Shown here: piece by piece, positions 22,341 to 33,392 of the stretch
Numbering within the stretch: position 1 is the first letter of the stretch
Layout: each line of letters begins with the position of its first letter
Origin: Nematopogon swammerdamellus
Lineage: Eukaryota; Arthropoda; Insecta; Lepidoptera; Adelidae
DNA: 64,000 nt
Assembly: GCA_946902875.1 (NCBI GenBank)
Contig: OX336351.1
Location: forward strand, 1,364,001-1,428,000
Direction of reading: 5' to 3'
The notes under the pieces: model-generated
Told to the model about the DNA's origin: nothing
The model's input: the letters and a program-made list of their open reading frames with translations, nothing else
The model's database searches: none
Position numbers and translations under genes: made by a program

Positions 22341-22818
22341 TTTTTTTTTTTTTATTGTACCTGACACGGTTTGCTACATCACCTACAACATCCGTGATGT
22401 CAGCCCATAACACAGGGTGAACTAGGTGCCATGTCAGTGCTTCTCTTCATTTCATGTCGGCTACACTAAACTGGACGCAAAACACGAACTATTTACATAG
22501 CCGTTTCGACCAACGTTTCGTTCGGTGCGGTGGTACCAACCCGGCCGGGATAAACCCTACCACCTAGTAAGGTAAGAAGGGAAGGGACCTACAGTTTAAC
22601 GTGGAATCCGAACCACGGTCAGCCTCCAACGGTCGAGCGGTCACCCATCCGCGCTCACGCACCGCGCTCAGCGTTGCTTAATAACATTTGACTAACCAAC
22701 CGCGCCACTGAGCTACCGAGGCTGACGAATTTTCTTATCCCTTAGTCGACTTTTACGACATGCGACGGGGAGAGATGCAGTGGGGCTATTCTTTTTAAGT
22801 ACCGACCCCACACGGTAC
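22341..22818 (-). mobile_element. SINE R-A copy followed by a T-head segment
   Basis: A T-run at 22341 leads into the minus-strand A tail and full R head (to 22724, ACCGAGGCTGAC). Then 22735-22818 is a minus-strand T head ending CCCCACACGGTACA. Confidence 0.75.
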
Positions 22819-23130
22819 ATTGTATCTCTGTATCTCTCCCCGTGGATGTTATAAAAGGTGAATAGTGGATAAGGACAAGATGAACTGCTAATGGAAGACG
22901 GTGTGGCCACTTTTATCCTTGGCACGGTCCTTCCACAATCATGTAGTAGGTCGTCATCCCTTCTTGTTTCTCGATAATAATTATCTTGTTCATGAGTGTC
23001 TTTATTGTTTTATGCTAAGCGTGGTAGGCGGTGTTGTGATGTAATTCGCGATAGTTCTTGCAGCACAACACTCATTACTCTGTTTACCCCGATAATCGAG
23101 ATACAGCGTAATGGTATGTTACGTGTGTAT
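22819..23130 (+). mobile_element. SINE B-tail copy, head-to-head with the preceding one
   Basis: ATCTCTCCCCGTGGATGTTA, GCAGCACAACACTCATTACT and CCCCGATAATCGAGATACAG match the B tail at 8230-8480 with many substitutions. Confidence 0.65.
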
Positions 23131-23644
23131 GTAGGATGGGCAAAAATGTATGGGACCTGGTTTCACCCACAAATAACGAGGAGTTATATATTAAGGTGTT
23201 TCCATATTAACTGCAAATATTTTGGGAGGAGTATCCCTCCATCTATCCATCAATAATAATTAAGCAAAAATATTCTATATTTTTAGCTTTCGATTTCCCG
23301 AAATTTAACAAAGCCGATTTTCACACCCATGTAGAGACAAGTCAACTCAGAGAAAATCAATCTTTAGATAGTTTAACTATATTATAAAAAAATATATATC
23401 TGCTTCATAAAATGCGTTTTATTGCATTTTCAAAAGAGGGCGTTATGCTGCCGCACCAATTACTTTGGATTTTGCATTTTTTTTTATCGCAAAATAACAT
23501 TTCGCCATTCTCAAACATATTACATTCGCAATAAATTGTAAATTTGAAAAAGTATCGGCATCACGGCATTTCTTTTTAAATTTACAACGGCCAACATTTT
23601 GTATTCTACTTTGAGAATCAGCCCTTAAAATTTTGGCAGTAATT
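23131..23644. other. intronic, no gene recognised
   Basis: AT-rich unassigned sequence before the triplicated acceptor region. Confidence 0.4.
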
Positions 23645-24020
23645 GATGAATCAGAATATATAGAGGGTGAATGCTTACCATTTCATTAGATGAATTGGCT
23701 CTAGAGCTTTTCTAATGTTATCTGTTATCGGCGATGATGAGTTGACTTGTCTCTTAGGTGGGGACTCTGAACCTGAATCAGAATCTATAGAGGATGAATG
23801 CTTCCCATTTCATTATACGAACTCACTCTAGAGCTTTTCCAATGTTATCTGTTATCGGTGACGATGAGTTGACTTGTTTCTTACGTGGGGACTCTGAAGC
23901 TGAATCACAATAATATATAGAGGGTGAATGCTTACCATTTTATTAGACGAACTGGCTCTAGAGCTTTTCTTCTAAGGTTATCTGTTATCGAGGATGATGA
24001 TGAGTTGACTTGTCTCTTAG
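23645..24020 (+). repeat. ~130-bp triplicated intron end with decoy acceptors before the dpr exon at 24021
   Basis: Three copies of a 127-136-bp unit share GGTGAATGCTTACCATTT, CTCTAGAGCTTTTC, TATCTGTTATCG and GATGAGTTGACTTGTCTCTTAG, each ending in GTGGGGACTCT of the exon. The copy with exon-like start 23758 keeps an intact AG; used as an exon it reads VGTLNLNQNL and then a stop. The copy at 23885 has TTAC in place of TTAG. The third is the real site at 24021. Confidence 0.9.
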
Positions 24021-24126
24021 GTGGGGACTCTCATAATCTACAACACGCGGCGCGAGGACTCCGGCAACTACTCGTGCAGTCCATCCAATCTAGATTCCGC
24101 CAGCGTCATGCTTCACGTGCTCAATG
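24021..24126 (+). CDS. dpr: dpr-family gene, internal exon: Ig2 second half
   Basis: This 106-bp exon encodes VGTLIIYNTRREDSGNYSC and then SPSNLDSASVMLHVLNG. DSGNYSC gives the second Ig2 cysteine, and HVLNG is the typical Dpr junction after Ig2. The NYS triplet is a sequon. The acceptor is GTCTCTTAG| and the donor is AATG|GTAAGG, phase 1, splitting the Gly codon. The end of the upstream intron plus the first ~13 exon bases are triplicated (see 23645-24020). The next intron is about 18.2 kb. Confidence 0.95.
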
Positions 24127-24334
24127 GTAAGGAGATCTTCTTTATTATCGTCTTTAATTTTTTCATCATATCTTTATATGTCTTTTATATATAACTAACT
24201 TTTTAAAATAAACACACGATTAACCTGTGATTTTGTAAGATCGATGACGGTATGTCTGGTGCAGCCATGCAACTTATACTCTGTTCGCACAGTGTTGAGA
24301 GTGACTCATCGCAAATAATGAGCGTTTACATGTT

Positions 24335-24680
24335 TAATTTTTTTTTATATAAAGCGCGACATATGACGCCCATGGACAATCGGTCGTCGTTTGCACGCGG
24401 GAGTTGAGAATGCCATGCCGGCCTGACAGGTGCCTATTCACGCCTCTCTCGAAGGACCCGAGACTGTACTTGGGGAGAAATATGTGGGCAGGGAGAGCGT
24501 TCCAAAATTTACCAGTTCTGTGGAGGAAAAATCTGCAGAACCGTTTGTTACGCACCCATGGTAAGTCCAGCGTATAGGGATGCAATTATTTTCTTATAGA
24601 AAGCGCGAAATGTGGCGCAAAGCCACCCATTAAGGTGTATATTACGAGTCCAATGGACATTCGGTCATACACTTACAGGT
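24335..24680 (-). pseudogene. LINE ORF2 C-terminus and 3' UTR
   Basis: The minus strand reads FFLHRTGKFWNALPAHIF, LPKYSLGSFERGVNRHLSGR and a stop in the T-rich end. This is the usual C-terminal motif (RTGKLWNxLP...F...SFKxxVNRHL) of jockey-group ORF2. A second 3'-UTR scrap follows at 24595-24680. The same motif occurs at 33965, 45345 and 61080. Confidence 0.7.
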
Positions 24681-24889
24681 GCGGTTATAACCTTAACCTT
24701 GTTTCTCAGAATTGTATAATCGATAGGTAGGTAGGTACTCTTGAGTTCCGAGAAACTGTCGTTGAATGTGGATCGATTACCCAAAGTGGAGGTTTGCCTT
24801 ATTAGTCCTCTTGTTTCTGAATATTTGATAAGGGGAGGTGGTGTAGAGGCTTCCAGTTTGAGTTATTAGCATATTTTCTCTTTGTGTGT

Positions 24890-25985
24890 TAAGCAGCGTA
24901 CACACCTAAAGAACGAAGGCGAGCGAATGCTGGCGAACGAGCGTCGAGCGCGGCCGAACGAAGGCGAAGGCGCGCATTCGTTTGCCTTCGCTTGTCGTGT
25001 TCCGAAACGTTCGGCCGTGCGCAGTGTGGACGGAATTCGCTTGAATAAGTATTTCCACCTTTTTTTTTTTATGGAAACTGACAGGGTTGGCTACATCACC
25101 TACAACATCCGTGATGTCAGCCCATAACACCGGGTGAACTGGTGCCACGTCAGTGCTTGCTTCCCTTCGGTCGTGCCGGCTACACTGAACTGGACGGAAA
25201 ACACAAACTATTTACATAGCCGTTTCGACCGACCTTTCATTCAGTGCGGTGGTACCAACCCGGGCGGGTTTAACCCTACCACCTAGTAATATAAGAAGGG
25301 AGTCATATGATCATATCCCTTAGTCGCCTTTTACGACATACACGGGGAGAGATGCAGTGGGGCTATTCTTTTAAAGTACCGGCCCCACACGGTACAGAAT
25401 TCAACCTTTCAACTCGCATTCACTAGGAACACTTGCGAACGAATGCGTGCGAAGGACGGATATATCAACGATTGCGAACAATGATAAGCTGGCGTTCGGC
25501 ATTTTCCGTTCGCTGTCCTTCGTTTGCCTGCGTCATTTAGGCTTTAATTCGGCTTAACCGCGAATTACCCAATAGCGCACGAACACTATGTGAAGCCGTG
25601 TTACAGATTACTTAATAGTTACTTCGTAACAGATAAATCACTCCATAGAAAATGTTCAATACCTTCGGCTTTAATAGCCTACTGTTTTACGTCGCCAATC
25701 GCTGCGTGCGAAAATGTACCTAAACTAAACGATCGAGTGTAAAGTGATTATTGCTTTGCAGCTGCGCGCAGTTGCGTGGGCGAGCGTGTAGGTATGCTTC
25801 GCGCGGCCGACGAATTTCCACTGAATTAGATAGCCGGCGATCCACGGGGCGGTAGGTAGTTAGCGCGCGCAAGTACATAGAGTGCGTGAGGTCTGGCCGT
25901 GTGGACGTATGGGCGATTGCGAACGAACGTTCGCAAACCTTCGAAAATTTGCGTTCTTTAGCAATTGTTCGTTTTCGTTCGCCTG
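24890..25985. mobile_element. possible DNA element split by a SINE
   Basis: CACACCTAAAGAACGAAGGC on the left and GCGTTCTTTAGCAATTG on the right share an inverted CTAAAGAACG. The interior is rich in GAACGAA/TTCGTTC words on both sides of the SINE. Weak evidence only. Confidence 0.35.
25061..25396 (-). mobile_element. composite SINE, T head + A tail, full length
   Basis: A T-run, ATGGAAACTGACAGGGTTGG, then CCTTTTACGACATACACGGG and CCCCACACGGTACA at the end. It is the reverse complement of the copies at 1998 and 61185. Confidence 0.85.
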
Positions 25986-26039
25986 CACGCGCCATTGAGT
26001 GATGGCTGTTTTCGCGCGTTGATTTTCTCAAAATTATGC

Positions 26040-26660
26040 AGGACCATCTTTTGAATAAACTGAAGATGTTTTATTCCACAATAAAGCGGGAGGGGTTTTC
26101 GCAATATGGGTTTTTGTGTTAACACTTCGAGAAAATGTGGATCTGCCTCTGAGTGTTCTCGACGGCATCTTGACTTGTCGTGTTTTTGTGTATTTATCTA
26201 CGGCTTATTCTCACATCTGAAAATTATCCATAATTTTGGATTAAATATGGGAATTATACATGTTTGGAATAAAATAAGGCATTTATTAGATTTCACAGAT
26301 ATTATTATGTGCTATATATATGGCTGGTCAAACTCGTTTGGTTCAAATTGGACTCGATCCAGAGTCCATGATTTCGGAATTTGTTTTCCACAAGCTTTGT
26401 ATTTCGATTATAAGAGCATAATATTTAGTCTATTCAACACTGACATCAATGAGGTATGTTATATGGGTAAGTATATATAAATATATATACTAGCTTTTGC
26501 CCGCGGCTTCGCTCGCGGTAGACTCGGTTTAATAGGAAGTGGGATTTAAACGCACATATTATAATAAACGATCGCTTCTCTTATATTATCTCTCTCTCCT
26601 GTCCATTTTATACTTTCTTTAATACCTACTGCTCAACCCTAAGGCCATTTAGCGTGCTGG
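26040..26660. other. intronic; unexplained 124-codon ORF and a repeat end
   Basis: An ORF at 26106-26480 (+) has no recognised domain and is probably chance. 26490-26520 (TAGCTTTTGCCCGCGGCTTC) is the same end-sequence as the foldback at 12889. Confidence 0.4.
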
Positions 26661-26671
26661 TATATAGCATA

Positions 26672-26905
26672 TAGAGATAGAGATAGAGACAGAGATTAGA
26701 GATTAGAGATCGAGATAGAGACAGAGACAGAGACAGAGACAGAGACAGAGACAGAGACAGCGACAGAGACAGAGACAGAGACAGATACAGAGACAGAGAC
26801 AGAGACAGAGACAGAGACAGAGACAGAGACAGAGACAGAGACAGAGACAGAGACAGAGGCAGAGACAGAGACAGAGGCAGAGACAGAGACAGATATTATA
26901 GATAA
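26672..26905. repeat. (AGAGAC)n hexamer microsatellite
   Basis: About 230 bp of AGAGACAGAGAC with rare changes (CGACAG, GATACAG, GGCAGAG). Confidence 0.98.
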
Positions 26906-27555
26906 AATATAAAAATAAAAGAAAATAAAGTAGCCGTCTTACACAACGGGAAGCACAGCTGCCCTGGCACCTAGTACATAAAAGTGTGCTAGGTTGAAAA
27001 CCATGTCTGGTTTCTTCAGAACTGAAACACTGATAGTACCTACCACGTACCTACCTATTCAGATTCAAAAGTAAATTTTTGTATCGATTTAATAAGCGAG
27101 GACTGTATTTAATTTACAATGTTAAAATATATTTTTTTTTTTTATTAGCGTGACCTATTATTGAAATTCTTAAAAAAAAATCAGCTGTACGTGCAAATTA
27201 AAGATTATATTAAAAATTATTTGATGTCGATTTTAAAATAAAAAGTGATACCGGAAAAACTTGGGAGGAGTGCGGAGTTGAGCTAATCAATGTAGGGCGC
27301 GGGGTGAGCCGGGGATGCGCGGAGCGGCGAGTTAGGGTTGCCACATTTTTGGTCCATTCCCGGACAAAAAAAAAAAAACAGAGTGCGCTGTTGTATTTGT
27401 ATTGTGATCATTCATAAATGGCAGTTAGACTGCTCTCGAACTTGTCACAATTTATTCTATCCGGTTCGATTACACCCACGAAGAAGAACCGACAAGAAAC
27501 TTAGCAGGGTATTTTTTTAATATTATTACAAGTAGGTATTTTGTGACTAGCCACA
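26906..27555. other. intronic, no gene recognised; one dispersed repeat
   Basis: 27418-27510 matches 12145-12235 (TCGAACTTGTCACAA, CCGGTTCGATTACACCCACG). A GC-rich patch lies at 27290-27330. Confidence 0.45.
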
Positions 27556-27773
27556 TAATAACATCGCTTACAGTCTATCGAAAACACAGATTGAGAGCAA
27601 GATTAAAAATTTTGCTGAGAGTTCTGACAAAGACTTATTAATTAAGTGTATCAGGTGTAGAGAGCCTTTGTCAAATTTTGATACTTAATTTGTATCAATA
27701 TAATTATGTTAGTTTATCTATTGATAATATTGTTATCATCAGTTGTGCACGTGCATCATTATTCAATGTCGTG

Positions 27774-28163
27774 ATAATCTTAGGATTATTCGATCTCGAT
27801 CCGAGAATCGACATCGACTTCGTCACTCGAGTTGCACCGAAGGACCCCCGGAAAGGGGTCCCCAGACCCTTGATAGTTAAACTTCAGTCTCGATGGAGAA
27901 AGGATGACTTCTTGGCGGCTCTCCGCGCGAAAAAAGATTCCCTCACAGTGGACAAGCTCAGCTTCCCCGGCGACAAAAGGATCTACGCCAACGACCACCT
28001 GACACGAGCCAAGAAGATGCTACTCGTCAAAGTGAAGGAACTGACTAAAGCTAAATCATATCGATATACCTGGGTGAGAAATTCTGTGATAAAGGTCAGG
28101 CAATCAGATACTTCTCCTGTTATCATAATCTCGAGTGAGTCGGACCTAAAAAAGATTTACTAG
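27774..28163 (+). CDS. LINE ORF1, FP-type C-terminal domain (partial)
   Basis: The open frame runs from 27678 to 28163, but the first ~30 residues look unlike a protein of this family; the recognisable part starts near GLFDLDPRIDIDFVTRVA. Then come PRPLIVKLQSRWRKDDFLA, RIYANDHLTRAKKMLL and SYRYTWVRNSVIKVRQSDTS. This is the FP-type C-terminal domain common in ORF1 of insect LINEs; it probably serves in RNA/nucleoprotein packing. The N-terminal part (often a zinc finger and coiled coil) is absent or broken. Confidence 0.7.
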   Translation: MILGLFDLDPRIDIDFVTRVAPKDPRKGVPRPLIVKLQSRWRKDDFLAALRAKKDSLTVDKLSFPGDKRIYANDHLTRAKKMLLVKVKELTKAKSYRYTWVRNSVIKVRQSDTSPVIIISSESDLKKIY

Positions 28164-28871
28164 GAGGTCGCTATGTTCATGTTTATTTTTATGTTTTTGC
28201 TTATAAATCTGTTAACTTTTCTTTATATTTAGTATCTCATCCCATACTCGAAAATTTTAATACCAGAATATGTGTACCTATACTTTACAATGTGATTAAC
28301 AATGTCTCCCAACACTTTATATTAAATTATAGTTTAACATCTTATCAACTACGAAGAGAAAATTTATCTTACTGTTGTATACTTAAAGTAGCTGGACTAT
28401 TATTTGAATTTTTTGAAAACCAATACCTCTTGCAATTAAATTTGCCCGCTGTGACATCTAGTTCATCAATTTATATTACATCTAAGTTTAAAAATGCTTT
28501 GAAATGGTTGAGAACACCTGTAACCAGTTTTTTGTGGCTTCAATTTTCAGTCGCCTTTATCTGCCTGAACCGGTTCTACTGCGAGATTTATCTACGGAGC
28601 ACGAAACTATATTCATCTTACTCCGCAACGTACACTTTTTGCGCCTATACGTTATTGTCGTCCCTTTCTCGCGTTGGTAGCTCGATATCTGTGCGTGTAA
28701 ACGGAAATGTAATACTCATGATGATCATGATCATGAATGCACCCGATAGTTACCTACGAAGACGTTGCTCGCTAGTTAAATCACCAATTAACTTTACAAA
28801 TTATTGCTACATAATCGTAATCGTGGCCCGTAATCTTTGTATGAATTATAATATTTCCTTAACGCAAATAA

Positions 28872-31568
28872 ATGGAACTTAACATTTATTATCAGAACGT
28901 TAGAGGGCTAAGAACAAAGACCCATACTTTCTTGGAGAATATTTTAAACAGCGACTATTCAGTGATATGCGTTTCGGAATCGTGGTTACTTCCGGGAATT
29001 TTCGATTCTGAATTGTTTGATGACCGTTTCTCAGTTTATCGCGTGGACCGTCCATATAAGGAAGTTGGTCAAACAATGGGAGGCGGAGTACTGATTGCAG
29101 TTCGTCGAGATCTTGTCACCTGTGCGTCCGTTGAAGCGCCGGTACCCCCGCCCCGACCGGGAGCGGACATTGTGGCCGTGACCCTCACCGTAAAAGAAGG
29201 ATTCAAGTACCGAAAGGTCAGAATCTATTGTTCATACTTTGTTCAGGGCACTGCTCAATTATCCTTACAAAATGATTATTATGATTTCATTTCTAAATTA
29301 CACACAGAAAATCCTAATGATATATTTTTAATTTTTGGTGATTTTAATATTAGGAATGCATCTTGGTTGCCATCAGGCGACCAAGACGGTGCTATGAAAA
29401 TCGCGAATCCATCAGATGACACATTAATTTTAGCTTTATCTACATTTTTGAACTTTACTGATTTCCGACAATTCAACAACCAATTTAATATTAATCAACG
29501 TGCCCTTGATTTAGTAATTTCAAATTATAACTGTGGGGTTAGCGCCTGCACATCACCACTCGTTCCCGAGGATGAACATCACAAGTCTTTAGAAATCGTA
29601 GTGCGAGTGTCAGATGAGTGCCCCCTCGCCCCGCCCCGCACCCGCACCGTCCGGCTATTCCACTCCGCCGACTACGCGGCGGTGTGCGAGTCACTCGATC
29701 GTATCGATTGGCAATCTGAAATAAATACAATTGACAATATTGACGGAATGGTATCTAGTTTTTATTTATTATTAAACAGTATTATTGAACAACACGTCCC
29801 CATTAAGATTTTAAAAGGCGACTCTAAGTATCCACCTTGGTTTAGTTCCTCATTGATAAAAGTTACAAAAGAAAAATTGAAATTCCACAAAAGGTGGAAA
29901 AAATTCGGTCATCTGGAGGATTATAATACATTTGCACTATTAAGAACGCGACAAAAAAGGGTCCAAAAGGCTTGTTATGACAACTTTATCTCTAAAGCGG
30001 AGCGCCATATTAAATCAAATTGTAAAAATTTTTGGTCTTTTGTTAAATCTAAGCAAAATACAACAGGCATTCCTACCAATATGTTTCATGGCACACGGCA
30101 CGCTTCAGGTGGACAAGAAATTTCAGACATTTTTAACAACTATTTTCAGTCGGTCTTTGAACCGCCAGTTAATATACCTTCTCGACTTATTTCCAGTAAC
30201 TGCAACAGCGTCAACCTTGGTAGTATATACATATCTGTCGAGAAGACTGAGCGCTATCTGAAGTGTATAAATCCTAATAAAGGTACTGGCCCGGACGGCC
30301 TACATCCACTATTTATCCAGCGTTGTGCTAAATCATTATCTCTCCCTATTAGCATGTTATTTAAAAAGTCCCTTAATACTGGAGTTTTCCCGAGTCAATG
30401 GAAGCGTACTTACATAACACCCGTTTTCAAAAAAGGCGATAAGCACGATATATCTAATTATCGACCTATCAGCAAACTATGCACTTTAGGTAAAACTTTT
30501 GAAAAAATTATCTTTGACGTTATTTTTCCAATCATAAAGCCACAGCTAATAGAAAACCAACATGGTTTTGTCAGTAAGAAGTCGACTGAGACCAACCTCG
30601 CCGAATTTATCGATATAGCTCTTGGGGCAATGGATCACGGGTATCAGGTAGATGTCGTGTATACTGATTATTCGAAATGTTTCGACAAAATTCCACATAA
30701 CCTATTATTACAAAAAATTGAATCAATTGGTATACACGGCGACCTACTTCGGTGGCTGACTTCCTACCTACAGAATAGATCCCAAGCGGTCACAATTAGC
30801 GGTTTTTGCTCCTCTTTCGTTCCTGTTACTTCTGGGGTCCCTCAGGGTTCCCACCTCGGACCTCTGATGTTTAACATCTTCATTAATGACGTAACACATT
30901 TTGTCAAAAACTCAATTTTATTACTATACGCGGATGACAAAAAGATTATTAAGGTAATAAAATCACTTCTTGATTGTCATGATTTGCAAAAAGATTTGAA
31001 TAACTTGGTAACTTATTGTAAAAACAATTACCTCCATTTAAATGTTGACAAATGCGCTACCATTTCCTTCTCTCGTAAGCAAAATACCGTTCACTTCAAT
31101 TATAATCTCTCTAATAGATTAATCAATAGAGTTACTGAAGTCAGAGACCTAGGAGTTCTGCTTGACAGTAAATTAATTTTTAAATCACATATTGACACAA
31201 TAACATTGAAAGCATATAAACTACTCGGTTTTATATTTAGGACTTGCAATGTATTCAAAAATGTCTCCACTTTCATAACCCTATACTCCTCGTTTGTCAG
31301 ACCTATTATTGAATATGCCTCCATAGTATGGAACCCGCAGTATGCAGTCTATATAACTGAAATAGAAAAAATTCAAAAAAAGTTTTTAAAATATGTTGGC
31401 TATAGAACTCGTAGGGGAAGTGAGAGCGACGATAACACATTTGAAATAATGTCTCTCGAGAAAAGAAGGCAGATCAAGGATATTACTTTCATATACAAGT
31501 TGATCCATCATTACATAGATTCTCCTTATTTGTTAAGTAAGTTAAGTTTTCGCAACGAGATGTCTTAA
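28872..31568 (+). CDS. LINE ORF2: endonuclease-reverse transcriptase, 898 aa
   Basis: The first ~230 residues form an apurinic-like endonuclease (MELNIYYQNVRGLRTKT, VICVSESWL, FLIFGDFNIRNASW). The RT domain covers about residues 450-760: GTGPDGLHP, PVFKKGDKHDISNYRPIS, VVYTDYSKCFDKIPH, SGVPQGSHLGPLMFNIFIND and the catalytic LLYADDKKII. It nicks the target and copies its own RNA by target-primed reverse transcription. The stop after SFRNEMS looks premature. In the +1 frame the family's tail continues from about 31550 (RCLNTFHIAKVSTNYSKNSF, then CLDLFHVSLSHLKRS) to a stop near 31747. One indel therefore truncates the tail; the catalytic motifs are intact. Confidence 0.92.
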   Translation: MELNIYYQNVRGLRTKTHTFLENILNSDYSVICVSESWLLPGIFDSELFDDRFSVYRVDRPYKEVGQTMGGGVLIAVRRDLVTCASVEAPVPPPRPGADIVAVTLTVKEGFKYRKVRIYCSYFVQGTAQLSLQNDYYDFISKLHTENPNDIFLIFGDFNIRNASWLPSGDQDGAMKIANPSDDTLILALSTFLNFTDFRQFNNQFNINQRALDLVISNYNCGVSACTSPLVPEDEHHKSLEIVVRVSDECPLAPPRTRTVRLFHSADYAAVCESLDRIDWQSEINTIDNIDGMVSSFYLLLNSIIEQHVPIKILKGDSKYPPWFSSSLIKVTKEKLKFHKRWKKFGHLEDYNTFALLRTRQKRVQKACYDNFISKAERHIKSNCKNFWSFVKSKQNTTGIPTNMFHGTRHASGGQEISDIFNNYFQSVFEPPVNIPSRLISSNCNSVNLGSIYISVEKTERYLKCINPNKGTGPDGLHPLFIQRCAKSLSLPISMLFKKSLNTGVFPSQWKRTYITPVFKKGDKHDISNYRPISKLCTLGKTFEKIIFDVIFPIIKPQLIENQHGFVSKKSTETNLAEFIDIALGAMDHGYQVDVVYTDYSKCFDKIPHNLLLQKIESIGIHGDLLRWLTSYLQNRSQAVTISGFCSSFVPVTSGVPQGSHLGPLMFNIFINDVTHFVKNSILLLYADDKKIIKVIKSLLDCHDLQKDLNNLVTYCKNNYLHLNVDKCATISFSRKQNTVHFNYNLSNRLINRVTEVRDLGVLLDSKLIFKSHIDTITLKAYKLLGFIFRTCNVFKNVSTFITLYSSFVRPIIEYASIVWNPQYAVYITEIEKIQKKFLKYVGYRTRRGSESDDNTFEIMSLEKRRQIKDITFIYKLIHHYIDSPYLLSKLSFRNEMS

Positions 31569-32261
31569 CACTTTTCATATCGCCAAAGTGAGTACCAATT
31601 ATAGTAAAAATTCTTTTACTAACCGGAGTTGTGCTACTTATGACAACTTCTTCTCCTGTCTTGATTTATTTCATGTATCACTCAGCCATCTCAAAAGGTC
31701 AGCGATCGAAACAGTAAATGATGAAACAGGTGTTAAAGCGGGCAGATGAGAATTGTGTGAGGGTAGGTTGGGTTGGTTTTCTTGCTAGGTACATGGTAGG
31801 TATGTACTTCTTATCAACGTATCTCCTATGGTTAAGTAATTGGTTGATTTTCGTGTGTTGGTATTAGTTAGTTTTTGATGTTTTCTTTCTTTTAGGTTAA
31901 TTTATTAATCATGAACGCACTTAATACGGATAACTTTATGTAGAAAACTTTACTGGTCTCTGTGTAATTAATGTTAGTACTTACTCCTTTTTACGATGAC
32001 TGTATGTTTTCCCAATAAAATAAAATAAAATAAAATAAAATAAAATAAAAAATAAAATAAAATTATTTCATAGATAGATACAGAAGAATATATATTTAAA
32101 TTTCAGTTCGATAATCGATTACGGACTTTATTAGAACTCTTACTTCCCCCAATTCTACCTTAAAATTTAAAATAGTGTTTTTTGTTCGATTTACCGTCTA
32201 CCAACAGTTTATTTTTATACAGATACTGTATGTAAAACGTGCCAAAAAGGCATTCTCTTTA

Positions 32262-33392
32262 ATCACCCGGACTCCCTGACAATGTGCTGTTCCCGGATTG
32301 TCCGGGTTATTCCCGAACATAGTTTTGATCACCCGGACTCCCTGACAATGTGCTGTTCACGGATTGTCCGGGTTATTCCCGAACATAGTTTTGATCACCC
32401 GGACTCCCTGACAATGTGCTGTTCACGGATTGTCCGGGTTATTCCCGAACATAGTTTTGATCACCCGGACTCCCTGACAATGTGCTGTTCCCGGATTGTC
32501 CGGGTTATTCCCGAACATAGTTTTGATCACCCGGACTCCCTGACAATGTGCTGTTCCCGGATTGTCCGGGTTATTCCCGAACATAGTTTTGATCACTCGG
32601 ACTCCCTGACAAGTGTGCTGTTACCGGATTGTCCTGGTCATTCTCGGACATAGTTTTGATCACTCGGACTCCCTGACAAGTGTGCTGTTACCGGATTGTC
32701 CGGGTTATTCCCGAACATAGTTTTGATCACCCGGACTCCCTGACAATGTGCTGTTCCCGGATTGTCCGGGTTATTCCCGAACATAGTTTTGATCACTCGG
32801 ACTCCCTGACAAGTGTGCTGTTACCGGATTGTCCGGGTCATTCCCGGGCATAGTTTTGATCACCCGGACTCCCTGACAAGTGTGCTGTTACTGGATTGTC
32901 CGGGTCATTCCCGGGCATAGTTTTGACCACCCGGACTCCCTGACAAGTGTGCTGTTACCGGATTGTCCGGGTCATTCTCGGACATAGTTTTGATCACTTT
33001 GACTCCCTGACAAGTGTGCTGTACCGGATTGTCCGGGTCATTCTCGGACATAGTTTTGATCACGCGGACTCTCTGACAAGTGTGCTGTACCGGATTGTCC
33101 GTGTCATTCTCGGACATAGTTTTGATCACGCGGACTCCCTGACAAGTGTGCTGTACCGGATTATCCGGGTCATTATCGGACATAGTTTTGATCACTCGGA
33201 CTCCCTGACAAGTGTGCTGTTACCGGATTGTCCGGGTCATTCTCGGACATAGTTTTGATCACTCGGACTCCCTGACAAGTGTGCTGTTACCGGATTGTCC
33301 GGGTCATTCTCGGACATAGTTTTGATCACGCGGACTCCCTGACAAGTGTGCTGTTCCCGGATCGTCCGGGTCATTCCCAGACGAGTGGTAAA
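32262..33392. repeat. 66-bp minisatellite, about 17 units
   Basis: Units read TTTTGATCACCCGGACTCCC, TGACAATGTGCTGTTCCCGG and ATTGTCCGGGTTATTCCCGA. GATCAC starts recur every 66-67 bases from 32327 (32393, 32459, 32525, 32591...). Two subtypes: early units with GGTTATTCCCGAAC, later ones with AAGTGTGCTG and CATTCTCGGAC. The 66-bp period keeps ORFs open on both strands; they are not genes. Confidence 0.97.

Larger units (their letters stand above)
27560..32058 (+). mobile_element. near-complete jockey-group non-LTR retrotransposon (LINE)
   Basis: Order: ORF1 C-terminal part, a ~700-bp inter-ORF region (28164-28871), ORF2 (28872-31568), a 3' UTR and a terminal (AAAAT)n tail at 32016-32058. It lies in sense inside the 18-kb dpr intron. 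The 5' limit is not defined; 27560 is a guess from where ORF1-like context begins. No target duplication was identified. Confidence 0.8.

Noticed and set aside
26106..26480. 124-codon ORF as an extra exon
   Set aside because: No domain and no matching splice signals in the dpr phase; AT-rich chance ORF.
28292..28882. 196-codon ORF between LINE ORF1 and ORF2
   Set aside because: No recognisable domain and poor composition. Noted under the LINE finding but not called as a gene.
32282..33252. ORFs on both strands with 22-residue repeats
   Set aside because: The 66-bp repeat period is a multiple of three and lacks stops by chance; no start context or splice signals.
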